Source: Bifidobacterium saguinibicoloris
GTDB taxonomy: Bacteria > Actinomycetota > Actinomycetes > Actinomycetales > Bifidobacteriaceae
Direction: 5' to 3'
DNA length: 64,000 nt
Assembly (NCBI RefSeq): GCF_019331725.1
Contig: NZ_JAHBBF010000001.1
Span: 186,001-250,000 of the forward strand
Below are positions 1 through 10,081 of the stretch, piece after piece (the stretch's first letter is position 1; the number at the start of each line of letters is the position of its first letter). Below the pieces are notes generated by a model. The model made no database searches. It was not told where the DNA came from and saw only the letters and a list, made by a program, of their open reading frames with translations. A program made the translations under genes and the position numbers.

Positions 1-343
1 TGACGTAGTACTTGAAGTCGTCGGCGTTGAAGCCGGTCAGGTCGACGCCCCATTTCGGCATCGGCTTCTCGAGGAACGCCTTGTAGCCGCGCAGACGCAT
101 GTCGAGCATCCACTGCGGCTCGCCCTTGTCGGCGCTGATGCCGCGGACGACGTTTTCGTCGATGCCCCTCTTGGCGGCCTCGCCGGCCGCGTCGGAGTCA
201 TGCCAGCCGTAGCTGTAGTCGCCGAACTGCTGGATGATCTCGTCGTCCTGTCTGATCTTCTCCTCGTTGACGCGGGACCTGTCGGCCACGTACTGGCTCA
301 TCTCCACGTCAGCTGCGGCGTTGGGTGCCTGGGTGTCACTCAC
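1..343 (-). CDS. sufB: Fe-S cluster assembly scaffold SufB (5' part; runs off the window)
   Basis: This is the N-terminal 114 codons of a minus-strand gene that continues left of base 1. The translation contains the SufB-type stretch VRGISADKGEPQWMLDMRL, which is characteristic of SufB N-termini, followed by an aromatic and proline-rich segment. SufB is the scaffold subunit of the SufBCD complex, which assembles iron-sulphur clusters in the cytoplasm. The start is the GTG at 343, chosen because GGAGG lies about nine bases upstream (353-357). The usual sufD/sufC/sufS partners would lie outside the window. pyrG lies upstream on the same strand, separated by 245 bases that contain a hairpin, so sufB probably starts its own transcript. 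Confidence 0.88.
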   Translation of the reverse strand, partial: MSDTQAPNAAADVEMSQYVADRSRVNEEKIRQDDEIIQQFGDYSYGWHDSDAAGEAAKRGIDENVVRGISADKGEPQWMLDMRLRGYKAFLEKPMPKWGVDLTGFNADDFKYYV

Positions 344-503
344 CGTACACTGCCTCCAATCGTTCATAAGTTCCTACGCAAACCTAGCAGAAGGTACGTC
401 GCAACTCCATACCGACACCGTATGTCGGCTGTGCGCGCAACGTGAGTTTGGTTACGGAACGGAACCGGCGGCGGGCCGTCGTCGCCTGCGCATCGTACGC
501 GAA

Positions 504-547
504 AGGGCGTCGGCCACGACATCGATGAAGGTCATGGCCGACGCCCT
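504..547 (-). terminator. Probable pyrG terminator hairpin
   Basis: The arms AGGGCGTCGGCCA (504-516) and TGGCCGACGCCCT (535-547) form a perfect 13-bp stem with an 18-nt loop, just beyond the pyrG stop codon. The U-tract on the minus strand is weak (TTTCGCG), which is common for terminators in GC-rich actinobacteria. The rest of the sufB-pyrG gap shows nothing else recognisable. Confidence 0.6.
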
Positions 548-588
548 ATCGGCGATCCCGTTCCGCTCCCCTAGAGGAGAACGAGAGG

Positions 589-2250
<1,662 letters not shown>

Positions 2251-2323
2251 GGAATTTCACTCTATCACCCGTGCGTGACGCGGCGTGTTCGCACGGCGCC
2301 GGAGGCGTCGGTCGGAATCCGTC

Positions 2324-2962
2324 TCACAGCAGTCCCTTTCTGGTGAGCACCGTATACAGGCGGCTGCCGTCGTAGTACCAACTGACGTCGAATCGGTCGA
2401 ACGAATCGGACAGCATGCCGTCGTCGGAGCTCGTCTCGTTGAACCGTGTCCGAATCGAGTCGGGCATGTGGAGCCGGTCGAACACGCAGTCGGGGATGGC
2501 ATCGGACATGACGGCGAGGGACTGGTGGTCGCCGGACAGCAGCATCACCCCGTCGTCGAGCGAGTAGGGCGTCTGGTCCTCCCTGACGTATTCGTCGTAG
2601 TCCGAGGTCTCGGTGCCGCACGCCTGCGCCGTACGGTACAACGTGTTGCGCGAGGAGGAGACCACGATGACGCAGACCAGCGCGACGACCATGACGGCCG
2701 CCGCCACCGCGATGACGATGCCCTTCGTCTCCGCGGACAGGGTGGCGATGCCGGCATGCGGCTTCGGGGGTGCCGGCTGAGGCGCGGGAGCCGGCGCCGG
2801 CTGCGCCTGCGGACGCGTCCCCTGCGGCATCGGCCCATCACCTATGGGATACGCTGCGCCGCCGGAGTCCCCTTCCTGCCCGATATCGAGCAGCTTGGCA
2901 CCGCATCGCGTGCAGAACGATTGGCTCGCGGACGCTTCGGCGCCGCATTTGTGACAGAACAT
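2324..2962 (-). CDS. Zinc-ribbon single-pass membrane protein (cluster member A)
   Basis: A 212-aa protein of unknown role. Residues 1-22 form a zinc ribbon with two CxxC knuckles (FCHKCG and FCTRCG). A Pro/Ala/Gln-rich linker follows, then one membrane segment around residues 85-108, and an outside domain of about 100 residues with no motif I recognise. The topology is therefore a cytoplasmic zinc ribbon tethered to an external domain. It is the last gene of a run of four zinc-ribbon genes, 48 bases after the previous one, with pyrG downstream. The external domain does not look like that of its neighbours. Confidence 0.75.
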   Translation of the reverse strand: MFCHKCGAEASASQSFCTRCGAKLLDIGQEGDSGGAAYPIGDGPMPQGTRPQAQPAPAPAPQPAPPKPHAGIATLSAETKGIVIAVAAAVMVVALVCVIVVSSSRNTLYRTAQACGTETSDYDEYVREDQTPYSLDDGVMLLSGDHQSLAVMSDAIPDCVFDRLHMPDSIRTRFNETSSDDGMLSDSFDRFDVSWYYDGSRLYTVLTRKGLL

Positions 2963-3010
2963 GATCAGTCCCCTTATGCTGTTGTCGGTCCTACCGTCCC
3001 TTGGGACGTG

Positions 3011-3625
3011 TCAGGCCTCTTTGTCGCTGATCAGCAGCAGGACGCCGCTGACGAGGTTCACGAAGATCAGGTTCGCGATTGCGAACGTGGCGCCGTTGGG
3101 CTTCTCCCCCGTGGAGATCCGCCAGCTGTATACGGTCATCGGAATCATCCAGGTCAGGCAGATCAGGAAGAGGAATCCGATGAAATCCCCCGAGGCGAAC
3201 GTGGCCAGCCCGGCGAGGCCGTACAGCGCGCAGAACACGATGTTGACGACGGCCGCCACCAGGCGCAACGTGTAATCCCGGCTGGTCCTGACGTATCCCT
3301 TCGGCGTGAACGCGGTCGCCGGAGCCTGCATGGGCGCGTATGCGGCCTGCTGAGCCCCAGGCTGATATGCCGGTCCCGAAGCCGGTCCCGACGCGGATCC
3401 GGACGCCCATCCCCGCCGGCCCGTGTCGCCGGGCGTCGCGTCAGGCACGGACTTCGCTCCGCAGCGCGGGCAGAACGCCTGATCCTCCACGACGACCTTC
3501 GCGCCGCAATGCCAGCAGAACCGCGGCGCGTCCTCCTGTCTCCGCTGTTCCTCGAGGTTCGCGCCGCATCGCATGCAGAAGGTCTGACCGTCCTTCGCGG
3601 GTTCACCGCACTGCAGGCATTCCAT
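3011..3625 (-). CDS. Double zinc-ribbon multi-pass membrane protein (cluster member B)
   Basis: A 204-aa protein with two consecutive zinc ribbons: CLQC/CMRC at residues 3-20 and CWHC/CPRC further along. A Gly/Ala/Ser/Pro linker follows. The C-terminal half has about three hydrophobic segments and ends only a few residues after the last one. It is the only one of the four neighbours with two ribbons and a mostly intramembrane C-terminal half. No enzymatic motif is visible. It lies 45 bases after member C and 48 before member A, so co-transcription is likely. Confidence 0.75.
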   Translation of the reverse strand: MECLQCGEPAKDGQTFCMRCGANLEEQRRQEDAPRFCWHCGAKVVVEDQAFCPRCGAKSVPDATPGDTGRRGWASGSASGPASGPAYQPGAQQAAYAPMQAPATAFTPKGYVRTSRDYTLRLVAAVVNIVFCALYGLAGLATFASGDFIGFLFLICLTWMIPMTVYSWRISTGEKPNGATFAIANLIFVNLVSGVLLLISDKEA

Positions 3626-3670
3626 GATGGTTCCTCCTTCGTTCGCCGTCAGTTCGTCGCCGGCCTGATA

Positions 3671-4900
3671 TCATTCGGCCCATTGCCGCACGATCGAGGC
3701 GTACAGGGCATTGGCGGACTTCACGGAGTCGGCGTCGCCGTCGACCATGCCGGCTTCGATGTCCAGATACACCTTGTCCGTCGCACCGTCCGCCTGTGCG
3801 TCGTGATCCCGTCGTGTCTCGATGGTCAGGTCGACGTTTTCGAGGTAGTGGGAGGATGTCACAGACCACCCCGCATCGTCGCCGTCATCGGTGTCGTTCT
3901 CAGGCCGTCCCGCGGTGTCCGCGAAGAACTGCACCACGTCCTCGTCCCTTTGCGGGGCGCCGCCCAGTTCCTTCCACACGCATTGCGCGAGAGCCCGGTT
4001 CCCGTCCACCGGACTGGACGCGTCCGTACCGTCCAGAGTCACCTGCAGGCGGTCGCCCGGGTAATACGTCATGCGGATGTCCCCTCCGTCATGGTGGGCG
4101 GACGTTTCACAGGCGAGGAACATGTCGCCCAGCGTCGAATGCGGTGTCCAGGCCGGATAGTCGTCGATGCCTGCGCGGAAATATGTGCGTGAGACCACGT
4201 CGGAGGCCATGGTCAACGCCACGCAGCACAGTACCGCGACCGCGGCGGACAGTATGGACAGCGTCATCGGCAGGATGACGGCCAGTACTCCGCCACGGCC
4301 CGTGACGCCTCCACTGTTCATGGCGGCTTTCCTGATGCGCCACACGTGCCATGAGGATGCGGCCATGGCGATGGCGACGACGACCAGCGGCACCGTGCAT
4401 GCGATGACGATGTTCCTGTGTTCCACGACCGTCCAGGACCATCCGGCCGTCACGGCACCGATCGCGATCGCGCCGCCGATGACCAGCAGCGCGGCGACGA
4501 GGAATCCGCGTCTCGTGTCACGCCATCGTTCCATGGCGAGTCCGGCGGTCGACGGATCCTTCTGTTCCGCATCGCCGTCGGCGTTGGCTTGCGGCGTGTC
4601 TGGGTCCGGGCCGATGACGGAATCGTCGATGGAAAGGTCGACCGGGATGTCGACGGTCTCCACGCCGGGTGGCCCAGCAGGCCGTTGATCGTCCTGTGGG
4701 ACCGGCGGAACTCCGCCGCCGGCGACCGGTGCAGGGACTGACGGCGGCTGGACGGTTTCCGGTGCCGGCTTGGGCGATGCCGGTTCCGGGGTCTTCGTCA
4801 CGATCGCGCCATCATCCATGAACTCGCGCAGGTCGGTGCCGCAACGGGCGCAGAACCGTGCGTCCGTGGGTAGCCTCATGCCGCATTTCGGACAGAACAT
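3671..4900 (-). CDS. Zinc-ribbon membrane protein (cluster member C)
   Basis: A 409-aa protein. It starts with a zinc ribbon (FCPKCG, FCARCG), followed by a long Pro/Ala-rich and acidic linker to about residue 140. Hydrophobic segments come next, at roughly 155-180, 185-205 and 230-255. The final 150 residues are polar and probably external. They contain a few cysteines and end in a helix (SANALYASIVRQW). I do not recognise the external domain. It begins 12 bases after the stop of member D, so the two are almost certainly in one transcript. Confidence 0.75.
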   Translation of the reverse strand: MFCPKCGMRLPTDARFCARCGTDLREFMDDGAIVTKTPEPASPKPAPETVQPPSVPAPVAGGGVPPVPQDDQRPAGPPGVETVDIPVDLSIDDSVIGPDPDTPQANADGDAEQKDPSTAGLAMERWRDTRRGFLVAALLVIGGAIAIGAVTAGWSWTVVEHRNIVIACTVPLVVVAIAMAASSWHVWRIRKAAMNSGGVTGRGGVLAVILPMTLSILSAAVAVLCCVALTMASDVVSRTYFRAGIDDYPAWTPHSTLGDMFLACETSAHHDGGDIRMTYYPGDRLQVTLDGTDASSPVDGNRALAQCVWKELGGAPQRDEDVVQFFADTAGRPENDTDDGDDAGWSVTSSHYLENVDLTIETRRDHDAQADGATDKVYLDIEAGMVDGDADSVKSANALYASIVRQWAE

Positions 4901-4912
4901 GACGCATCTCCC

Positions 4913-5962
4913 CTAGTCCTGCAGGTAGTAGACACCGTTGTCGTACAGGTCGTTGAGGTCGCCCACGGCTCCGCTTGACGCGGCGTACGTGTACAGGAAC
5001 GGCCGCGACGTGTCCGGCGGTGTGGAGGATAGCGGCGTGGAAAGGATCCCGCTCAACGTGTCCAGGTCGGCGCCTTTGCGTACGTAGAAGATGAGGGCCG
5101 GACGCGCGTAGATCTCGGCGTTCGAGTCCCACTGGCATTCGTCGGAGCCGGTACCGCTCGCGCAGATCAGGTCGTCGTCCGGGCCGTTCAATGTCAGCCC
5201 GAGATCGTTCTGGTAGAGCATATCGTACGAGTGATTCGACTCGAACGAGAGCGTGGTGGAGTCGCGGTACGGTTCGCCGAACGGCCACACGTCGCCGGCT
5301 CCCGCCACATGGGCGGAGCCGTCCCTGCCGATGGTGATGCAGGTGCCGCCGTTCTGGCAGTATCTGCCGGCGATGATCGAATAGTCGCCGTTGCCGCCCA
5401 TCTTCAGGATGTCCGCGAGCGTGTAGTCGTCCTTCGATTTCCGGCTGTGGTCCACGGCGTCGACGGCCTTGTCCAGCCGGTCCGTGTCCGATCGCAGCCG
5501 GTCCGCGGCCTGCTTGAGGTCGTCGGTGGACATGCCCGTGGAGCATCTGCCGGAACCGTCCGAGGGGTCGGTGAGCTTTTCGATGAGCGCGGCGAGATCG
5601 CTCAGCGTCTTCTCGTCCTTCACGTCGTAGGAGTGGAGCTTTTCGACCCGCTCGTCGCCCTTGTCCACGGATTTCGAGAACGTGCCGCGCGCGTCCTTGC
5701 ATGCGGCGTACGCGTCATCGTGCAGATGCCGTCTCCAGAACAGGATTCCTCCGGTGGCGGCGATGACGACGCACACGGCCACGACGGCGGCGATGACGAT
5801 CGGCACGACGCGTCCGCGCCGTTTGGGACCGGGGACAGGCGAGAGAGGCGCGACGGGCACAGGAGGCTCCGGCGTGGCCGCCGGAACCTTCATCCCGCAA
5901 TACGGGCAGAACGCCGCCTCTTCCGGGACCATCCCGCCGCATCCCGCGCACTGTCTCTCCAC
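4913..5962 (-). CDS. Zinc-ribbon single-pass membrane protein (first gene of the cluster, member D)
   Basis: A 349-aa protein: zinc ribbon (QCAGCG and FCPYCG), a proline-rich linker, a basic KRRGR stop followed by one membrane segment at about residues 50-72, and a large external domain of about 270 residues. The first part of that domain is rich in Lys/Asp helices. The second part has several aromatic residues and cysteines (NGGTC, ICASG, DECQW), suggesting disulphides. The start is a GTG at 5962 with GGAGG five bases upstream. It heads the four-gene run, so the promoter at 6010-6038 should drive all four. Confidence 0.75.
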   Translation of the reverse strand: MERQCAGCGGMVPEEAAFCPYCGMKVPAATPEPPVPVAPLSPVPGPKRRGRVVPIVIAAVVAVCVVIAATGGILFWRRHLHDDAYAACKDARGTFSKSVDKGDERVEKLHSYDVKDEKTLSDLAALIEKLTDPSDGSGRCSTGMSTDDLKQAADRLRSDTDRLDKAVDAVDHSRKSKDDYTLADILKMGGNGDYSIIAGRYCQNGGTCITIGRDGSAHVAGAGDVWPFGEPYRDSTTLSFESNHSYDMLYQNDLGLTLNGPDDDLICASGTGSDECQWDSNAEIYARPALIFYVRKGADLDTLSGILSTPLSSTPPDTSRPFLYTYAASSGAVGDLNDLYDNGVYYLQD

Positions 5963-6009
5963 GTCGCCCTCCTCCGCATCACGGCGTCATAGCCGCGTCT
6001 ATGGGAGCA

Positions 6010-6038
6010 ACGCTACCCCCCCCGCGTGACGCTGTCAA
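6010..6038 (-). promoter_or_regulatory. Promoter of the zinc-ribbon operon with a C8 tract in its spacer
   Basis: On the minus strand a consensus -35 TTGACA (6038-6033) is followed, after a 17-bp spacer, by TAGCGT (6015-6010) as a -10. Eight consecutive C residues on the plus strand (6016-6023) sit inside the spacer next to the -10. Gain or loss of one base would change the -35/-10 distance. The leader to the GTG at 5962 would be about 40 nt. The promoter call rests on the hexamers alone. Confidence 0.5.
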
Positions 6039-6066
6039 ACGGGGAGACGTTCGCCGCGACGTGCGG

Positions 6067-6516
6067 TCAGCCGTTGACCAGATGGGCCACGGCGTCCAGC
6101 GCGAGCTTGTATCCGTAGAAGCCCATGCCGGTGATGGTGCCGGTGGCGACCGGCGAGATGACCGAACGCTTGCGGAACTCGTCGCGCGCGGACGGGTTGG
6201 AGATGTGCACCTCCATAAGCGGCAAACCGGCGTCGCCCACCATGTGCGCGGCGTCGGCCAGCGCATAGCTGTAGTGCGTGAACGCGGCCGGGTTCATCAC
6301 GACGGGCGTCTTCTCGTCGGCCGCCTGATGCATCCAGTGCACCATCTCGGATTCGTCGTCGGTCTGACGCACTTCGACCTCGAGACCGAGCTCGGCGCCC
6401 CACGCGGTGCACAGACGGCGCAGCTCCCCGAGATCCTGACGGCCGTACACGTCGGGCTGGCGCACGCCGAGACGTCCAAGGTTCGGTCCGTTGACGACGA
6501 TGACTTTCGTGGGCAT
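6067..6516 (-). CDS. aroQ: 3-dehydroquinate dehydratase, type II
   Basis: The 149-aa cytoplasmic enzyme removes water from 3-dehydroquinate to give 3-dehydroshikimate, the third step of the shikimate pathway. Family motifs are present in order: NGPNLGRLG with a VYG tyrosine in the flexible lid (residues 9-25), NPAAFTHYS with the active-site His, EVHISNPSARDEFRKRS with the His/Arg pair, and a final GYKLALDA helix. Length is typical of the dodecameric type II enzyme. It lies 48 bases after aroKB and is the third gene of the aroC-aroKB-aroQ run on this strand. NLGRLG in place of the more usual NLNLLG is a minor variation. Confidence 0.95.
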   Translation of the reverse strand: MPTKVIVVNGPNLGRLGVRQPDVYGRQDLGELRRLCTAWGAELGLEVEVRQTDDESEMVHWMHQAADEKTPVVMNPAAFTHYSYALADAAHMVGDAGLPLMEVHISNPSARDEFRKRSVISPVATGTITGMGFYGYKLALDAVAHLVNG

Positions 6517-6564
6517 GGTTCTCTCGCTTTCTGTGGACTGTTCGTTGAGGGGACGACCGGGGGT

Positions 6565-8190
6565 TCAGTGCCGGATGCGTTCGAACGCCTCGCGGACGGC
6601 GTCCGCCGGCGGATCCTCCAGATGCATCATGTGCCCGGGACCACCGTCGAGGATGACGAAGCGCAGCATGTTGCCGCGGGCCTTCTTGTCCTTGTGCATG
6701 AGGGCGAGCACGTCCTCGAACGAGCCGCCGTCCCAGGAGGTCGGCAGGCCGAGCGAGCCGAGCAGCGAACGGTGATAGTCGACGAGGTCCTGGTCGATGT
6801 GGCCGAGCAGATGGGCCAGTTCGGCGGCGTACACGCAGCCCACGGCCACCGCGTTGCCGTGACGCCAGCGGAAGTGCTCGAGCTTCTCGATGGCGTGGGC
6901 GAGCGTGTGCCCGTAGTTGAGGAACTCACGCTTGCCCTTCTCCTTGAGGTCGGCGGACACGTGGTGCATCTTCACGGTGACCGTGCGTTCGATGAGTTCG
7001 GCCGTCACGTCCTCCAGCGGGGAGCCGAGGAACGTGGCACCGTCGAACGCGCGCAGCTCGTCGGCGTGCCGTTCGAGGATATGCAGGATCTCCGTGTCCT
7101 CGAGGAAGCCGGATTTCGCCACTTCGCCCAGGCCTTCGATGAAGATGTCGTTCGGCAGCGAGGAGAGGGTGGTGAGGTCGGCGAGCACGCCGGCGGGCGT
7201 GTAGAACGAGCCGACGAGGTTCTTGCCCGCCTCGGTGTTGATGCCGGTCTTGCCGCCGGTGGAGGCGTCCACCATGGCGAGCAGGGAGGTGGGGCAATTC
7301 ACGTAGCGGATGCCGCGCATCCAGGTGGCGGCGATGAAGCCGGCGAGGTCGGTGGCCGCTCCCCCGCCCACGCCGACGATCGCGTCCGAACGGGTGAAGC
7401 CCTCGTCGCCGAGACGCCTCCACACGCCGTTGGCGACGTCGACGGTCTTGCCGGCCTCGGCGTCCGGCACCACGATGTCGGTCACGTCGTACCCGGCCTG
7501 GCGCAGCAGCGTGCGCGCCCTGTCGGAGTGACGCTGCACCGGGCGCGTGTGGATGAGCGCCACCTTGGCGACGCCCTCGCCCAGCACGTCGGCGAGATGG
7601 TTCAGCGCGCCTTCGCCGATGACCACGTCGTAGGGTTCGATACCGGTTCCGGTGACGTGCACCGTGCGTTCGGAGATCATGTTCATCACCTTCCTCGCCG
7701 CCTGCTGCGGCGTCTGCCTGCGCGTGTGCACATGCACGTTGGCGACTTCGCGGAACACGGGGTCCCGCTGCTTGTACAGTTTGCGCCAACGCGCGTTCGC
7801 GTCGCCGGAGAGCATGGGGCGTCCGCCTCCCCTGTTGGCGCGTTCCATGGCCTCGTGCGGGTCCGCGTCCAGATAGACGACGCGGCCGCCGCGTGCGATG
7901 TACGCGGCCAGCTCACGCTGTGTGGAGAGCGTCATCGGCGCTCCTCCACCAAGGGAGAAGATCCCGTCGAAGTCCTCGAGGAAGTCGGCGATGAGGTCCG
8001 CCTCCAGCTCGCGGAACGCGGGTTCGCCGTACCGTTCGAAGTAGGAGGGAATCTTCATGCCCGCCTCGCGTTCGATCTCGATGTCCGCGTCGGCGAACGG
8101 CAGACCCATCATGTGGGCCACCTCCTTGCCGACGCGCGTCTTGCCGGCCCCCATCATGCCGATGATGACGGCCTTCGGTTGCATGCTCAT
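6565..8190 (-). CDS. aroKB: Bifunctional shikimate kinase / 3-dehydroquinate synthase
   Basis: A 541-aa fusion of two shikimate-pathway enzymes. Residues 1 to about 175 are shikimate kinase: Walker A GMMGAGKT at 11-18, DADIEIE for shikimate binding, and SLGGGAP. Residues from about 180 on are dehydroquinate synthase: [11 protein letters not shown] for NAD binding, [19 protein letters not shown], the metal ligands Glu ([10 protein letters not shown]) and two His ([20 protein letters not shown]), and HKDKKARG. The synthase makes 3-dehydroquinate (step 2) and the kinase phosphorylates shikimate (step 5), so the fusion joins non-consecutive steps. The start is the ATG at 8190 with GGAGG 11 bases upstream. 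A second ATG at 8184 is also possible. Confidence 0.96.
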   Translation of the reverse strand: MSMQPKAVIIGMMGAGKTRVGKEVAHMMGLPFADADIEIEREAGMKIPSYFERYGEPAFRELEADLIADFLEDFDGIFSLGGGAPMTLSTQRELAAYIARGGRVVYLDADPHEAMERANRGGGRPMLSGDANARWRKLYKQRDPVFREVANVHVHTRRQTPQQAARKVMNMISERTVHVTGTGIEPYDVVIGEGALNHLADVLGEGVAKVALIHTRPVQRHSDRARTLLRQAGYDVTDIVVPDAEAGKTVDVANGVWRRLGDEGFTRSDAIVGVGGGAATDLAGFIAATWMRGIRYVNCPTSLLAMVDASTGGKTGINTEAGKNLVGSFYTPAGVLADLTTLSSLPNDIFIEGLGEVAKSGFLEDTEILHILERHADELRAFDGATFLGSPLEDVTAELIERTVTVKMHHVSADLKEKGKREFLNYGHTLAHAIEKLEHFRWRHGNAVAVGCVYAAELAHLLGHIDQDLVDYHRSLLGSLGLPTSWDGGSFEDVLALMHKDKKARGNMLRFVILDGGPGHMMHLEDPPADAVREAFERIRH

Positions 8191-8219
8191 GTGTCTGGTA
8201 CCTCCGGAAGCGAATCCGC

Positions 8220-9413
8220 TCAGCGCATGTGCTCCGGCCAGGAGGCAAGGTAGTTCTCGCAGTTGCGGCGGGTCTCCTCGAGGCTGTCGCCGCCGAACTT
8301 CTCCAACGCGTACTTGGCGAGGGTGAGACGGACCATCGCCTCGGCCACGACGGCCGCGGCCGGCACGGCGGTGGAATCGGAACGCTGGTTGATGGCCTGC
8401 GCGGCCTCGCCGTTGGCGACGTCCACGGTCCTCAGGGCCTTCGGGATGGAGGGGATCGGCTTCATGGCGGCGCGCACGCGGATCGGCTGTCCGTTGGACA
8501 TGCCGCCTTCGATGCCGCCGGCGCGGTTGGTGAGCCTGGTGATGCGGCCGTCCTCGCCGGGCACCATCTCGTCGTGCGCGGCGGAGCCGGGACGCACGGC
8601 CTCGAGGAAGCCGTCGCCGATCTCCACGCCCTTGATGGCCTGGATGCCCATGACGGCGGAGGCGAGGGCCGCGTCGAGACGACGGTCGGATTCCACGTAT
8701 GTGCCGATGCCGGCGGGAACGCCGTAGGCGATGACCTCGATGACGCCGCCGACGGTGTCCGCGTTGGCTTTGATTTCGTCGATGCGCTTAATCATGCGCT
8801 CCTCGGCGGCCTTGTCGAGCGTGCGCACCGGGGAGGCGTCGAGCGCGGCGACGTCGTCCGGCGTGGGCAGCGGCGTGTGGTCCGCATCCTCCACGCCGGC
8901 GCCGCCGATGGAGATGACGTGTGCGACGGTGCGAATGCCGTACGCCTGTTCGAGGAACTTCGCGGCGATGGAGCCCAACGCCACGCGGGACGCGGTCTCG
9001 CGCGCGCTGGAGCGTTCAAGCACGGGGCGGGCGTCGTCGAACCCGTACTTGCGCATGCCAGTCAAGTCGGCATGACCCGGGCGCGGGCGGCTCAGCGGGG
9101 CGTTGCGGCCTTCACGCGGGATGTCGTGGTCAAGCGGGTCGGCGCTCATGACCTCGGTCCACTTCGGCCATTCGGTGTTGGCGATCTCCACGGCGATGGG
9201 GCCGCCGAGCGTGGAGCCGTGGCGCACGCCGGTGAGCAGACGCACCTTGTCCTGTTCGAACTTCATGCGGGCTCCGCGGCCGTAGCCGAGACGGCGTCGC
9301 GCCAGCGCGTCCACCACGTCCTGGCTGGTGACCTCGACCCCGGCGGGCAGCCCTTCGATCATGGCCACCAGCGCCTCGCCATGGGACTCCCCCGCCGTCT
9401 GCCAACGCAACAT
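8220..9413 (-). CDS. aroC: Chorismate synthase
   Basis: A 397-aa FMN-dependent enzyme that converts 5-enolpyruvylshikimate-3-phosphate to chorismate, the last common precursor of aromatic amino acids and folate. Typical motifs are [18 protein letters not shown] at the N-terminus, [22 protein letters not shown], the central [13 protein letters not shown], and [10 protein letters not shown] near the C-terminus. The start is the ATG at 9413, preceded by GGAGGAG. The reading frame stays open to 9887, but that extension is low-complexity and overlaps the prepilin peptidase on the other strand. aroKB begins 29 bases downstream, so the aro genes are probably one operon. Confidence 0.97.
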   Translation of the reverse strand: MLRWQTAGESHGEALVAMIEGLPAGVEVTSQDVVDALARRRLGYGRGARMKFEQDKVRLLTGVRHGSTLGGPIAVEIANTEWPKWTEVMSADPLDHDIPREGRNAPLSRPRPGHADLTGMRKYGFDDARPVLERSSARETASRVALGSIAAKFLEQAYGIRTVAHVISIGGAGVEDADHTPLPTPDDVAALDASPVRTLDKAAEERMIKRIDEIKANADTVGGVIEVIAYGVPAGIGTYVESDRRLDAALASAVMGIQAIKGVEIGDGFLEAVRPGSAAHDEMVPGEDGRITRLTNRAGGIEGGMSNGQPIRVRAAMKPIPSIPKALRTVDVANGEAAQAINQRSDSTAVPAAAVVAEAMVRLTLAKYALEKFGGDSLEETRRNCENYLASWPEHMR

Positions 9414-9500
9414 ATCCGTTCTCCTCCACTGTTCTGGCCGTTTCCCGCCTGTCGCCGGAAACGGTTGTTCGCGTACGTGACTAGGGGTTAATGTTAGGGC

Positions 9501-9959
9501 ATGCCGTACCTGTATTGTCTGCCCGGTCTCATTTGCGGTCTGGCCCTCGCCGCGGAGGATGTGCGCCGTCGGCGCGTGCCTCGGACGTGGGTGGCGGCGG
9601 GATGCCTTGTCCAATTGGCCGCGGACGTGGTGTGGGCGGTGATGGCGAACGACTTCTTCGTGGTGTTGCAGGCGATGCTGTTCGCCGTGCTGTGCGCCGG
9701 CGTGCAGCTGCTGCTCGCGTTGGCGAAGCCCGGGGCCGTGGGGTTGGGCGATGTGACGGCGATGCTGCCGCTGGGTCTCGCCGTGGGCGCGTACGGCCTG
9801 TTCCATGTGGTGACGTGGTGGGTGTGCCTGGGGCTGCTGGGGTTCCTGTTCGTCGCGCTGTGGACGCGGTTCGATCCGCAGCGTCATGGCGCGTACGCCG
9901 GCAAGGTGCCGTTCGTGCCCGTGATCGTGGTCTCCGCGGTCGTCGCCGTGCTGGTGTGA
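9501..9959 (+). CDS. Small A24-family prepilin peptidase
   Basis: A 152-aa integral membrane aspartyl protease of the type IV prepilin peptidase family. It carries one catalytic Asp in the first loop ([11 protein letters not shown]) and the second in the GxGD motif (VGLGDVTAM). About five to six hydrophobic helices fit the compact form without the methyltransferase domain, as in Tad/Flp systems. Its role would be to cut the leader from type IV-like pilins, but no pilin or assembly gene is nearby. It is the only plus-strand gene in the first 22 kb. It diverges from aroC and converges on mltG, with a strong terminator between. The ribosome-binding site is weak (AGGGC). Confidence 0.85.
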   Translation: MPYLYCLPGLICGLALAAEDVRRRRVPRTWVAAGCLVQLAADVVWAVMANDFFVVLQAMLFAVLCAGVQLLLALAKPGAVGLGDVTAMLPLGLAVGAYGLFHVVTWWVCLGLLGFLFVALWTRFDPQRHGAYAGKVPFVPVIVVSAVVAVLV

Positions 9960-10015
9960 CGGGCCCTCGTTCCATCCGCTGCGCCTTCATCTGCGCGTGA
10001 CTCCGTATGAATACG

Positions 10016-10054
10016 CGGATCCCCGCGTCCGTCGTCCGACGTCGCGGGGATCCG
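10016..10054 (+). terminator. Terminator between the prepilin peptidase and mltG
   Basis: A perfect 12-bp stem (CGGATCCCCGCG at 10016-10027 pairs with CGCGGGGATCCG at 10043-10054) with a 15-nt loop is followed by TTTGCT on the plus strand. It lies between converging genes and may act in both directions, though the minus-strand side has no U-tract. Confidence 0.75.
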
Positions 10055-10081
10055 TTTGCTGTCATGCGCGGCGTGCCGCGG

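Noticed and set aside
9414..9887. N-terminal extension of chorismate synthase
   Set aside because: It is Arg/His/Gln-rich, overlaps the prepilin peptidase gene, and the ATG at 9413 has a strong ribosome-binding site and begins at the conserved N-terminus.
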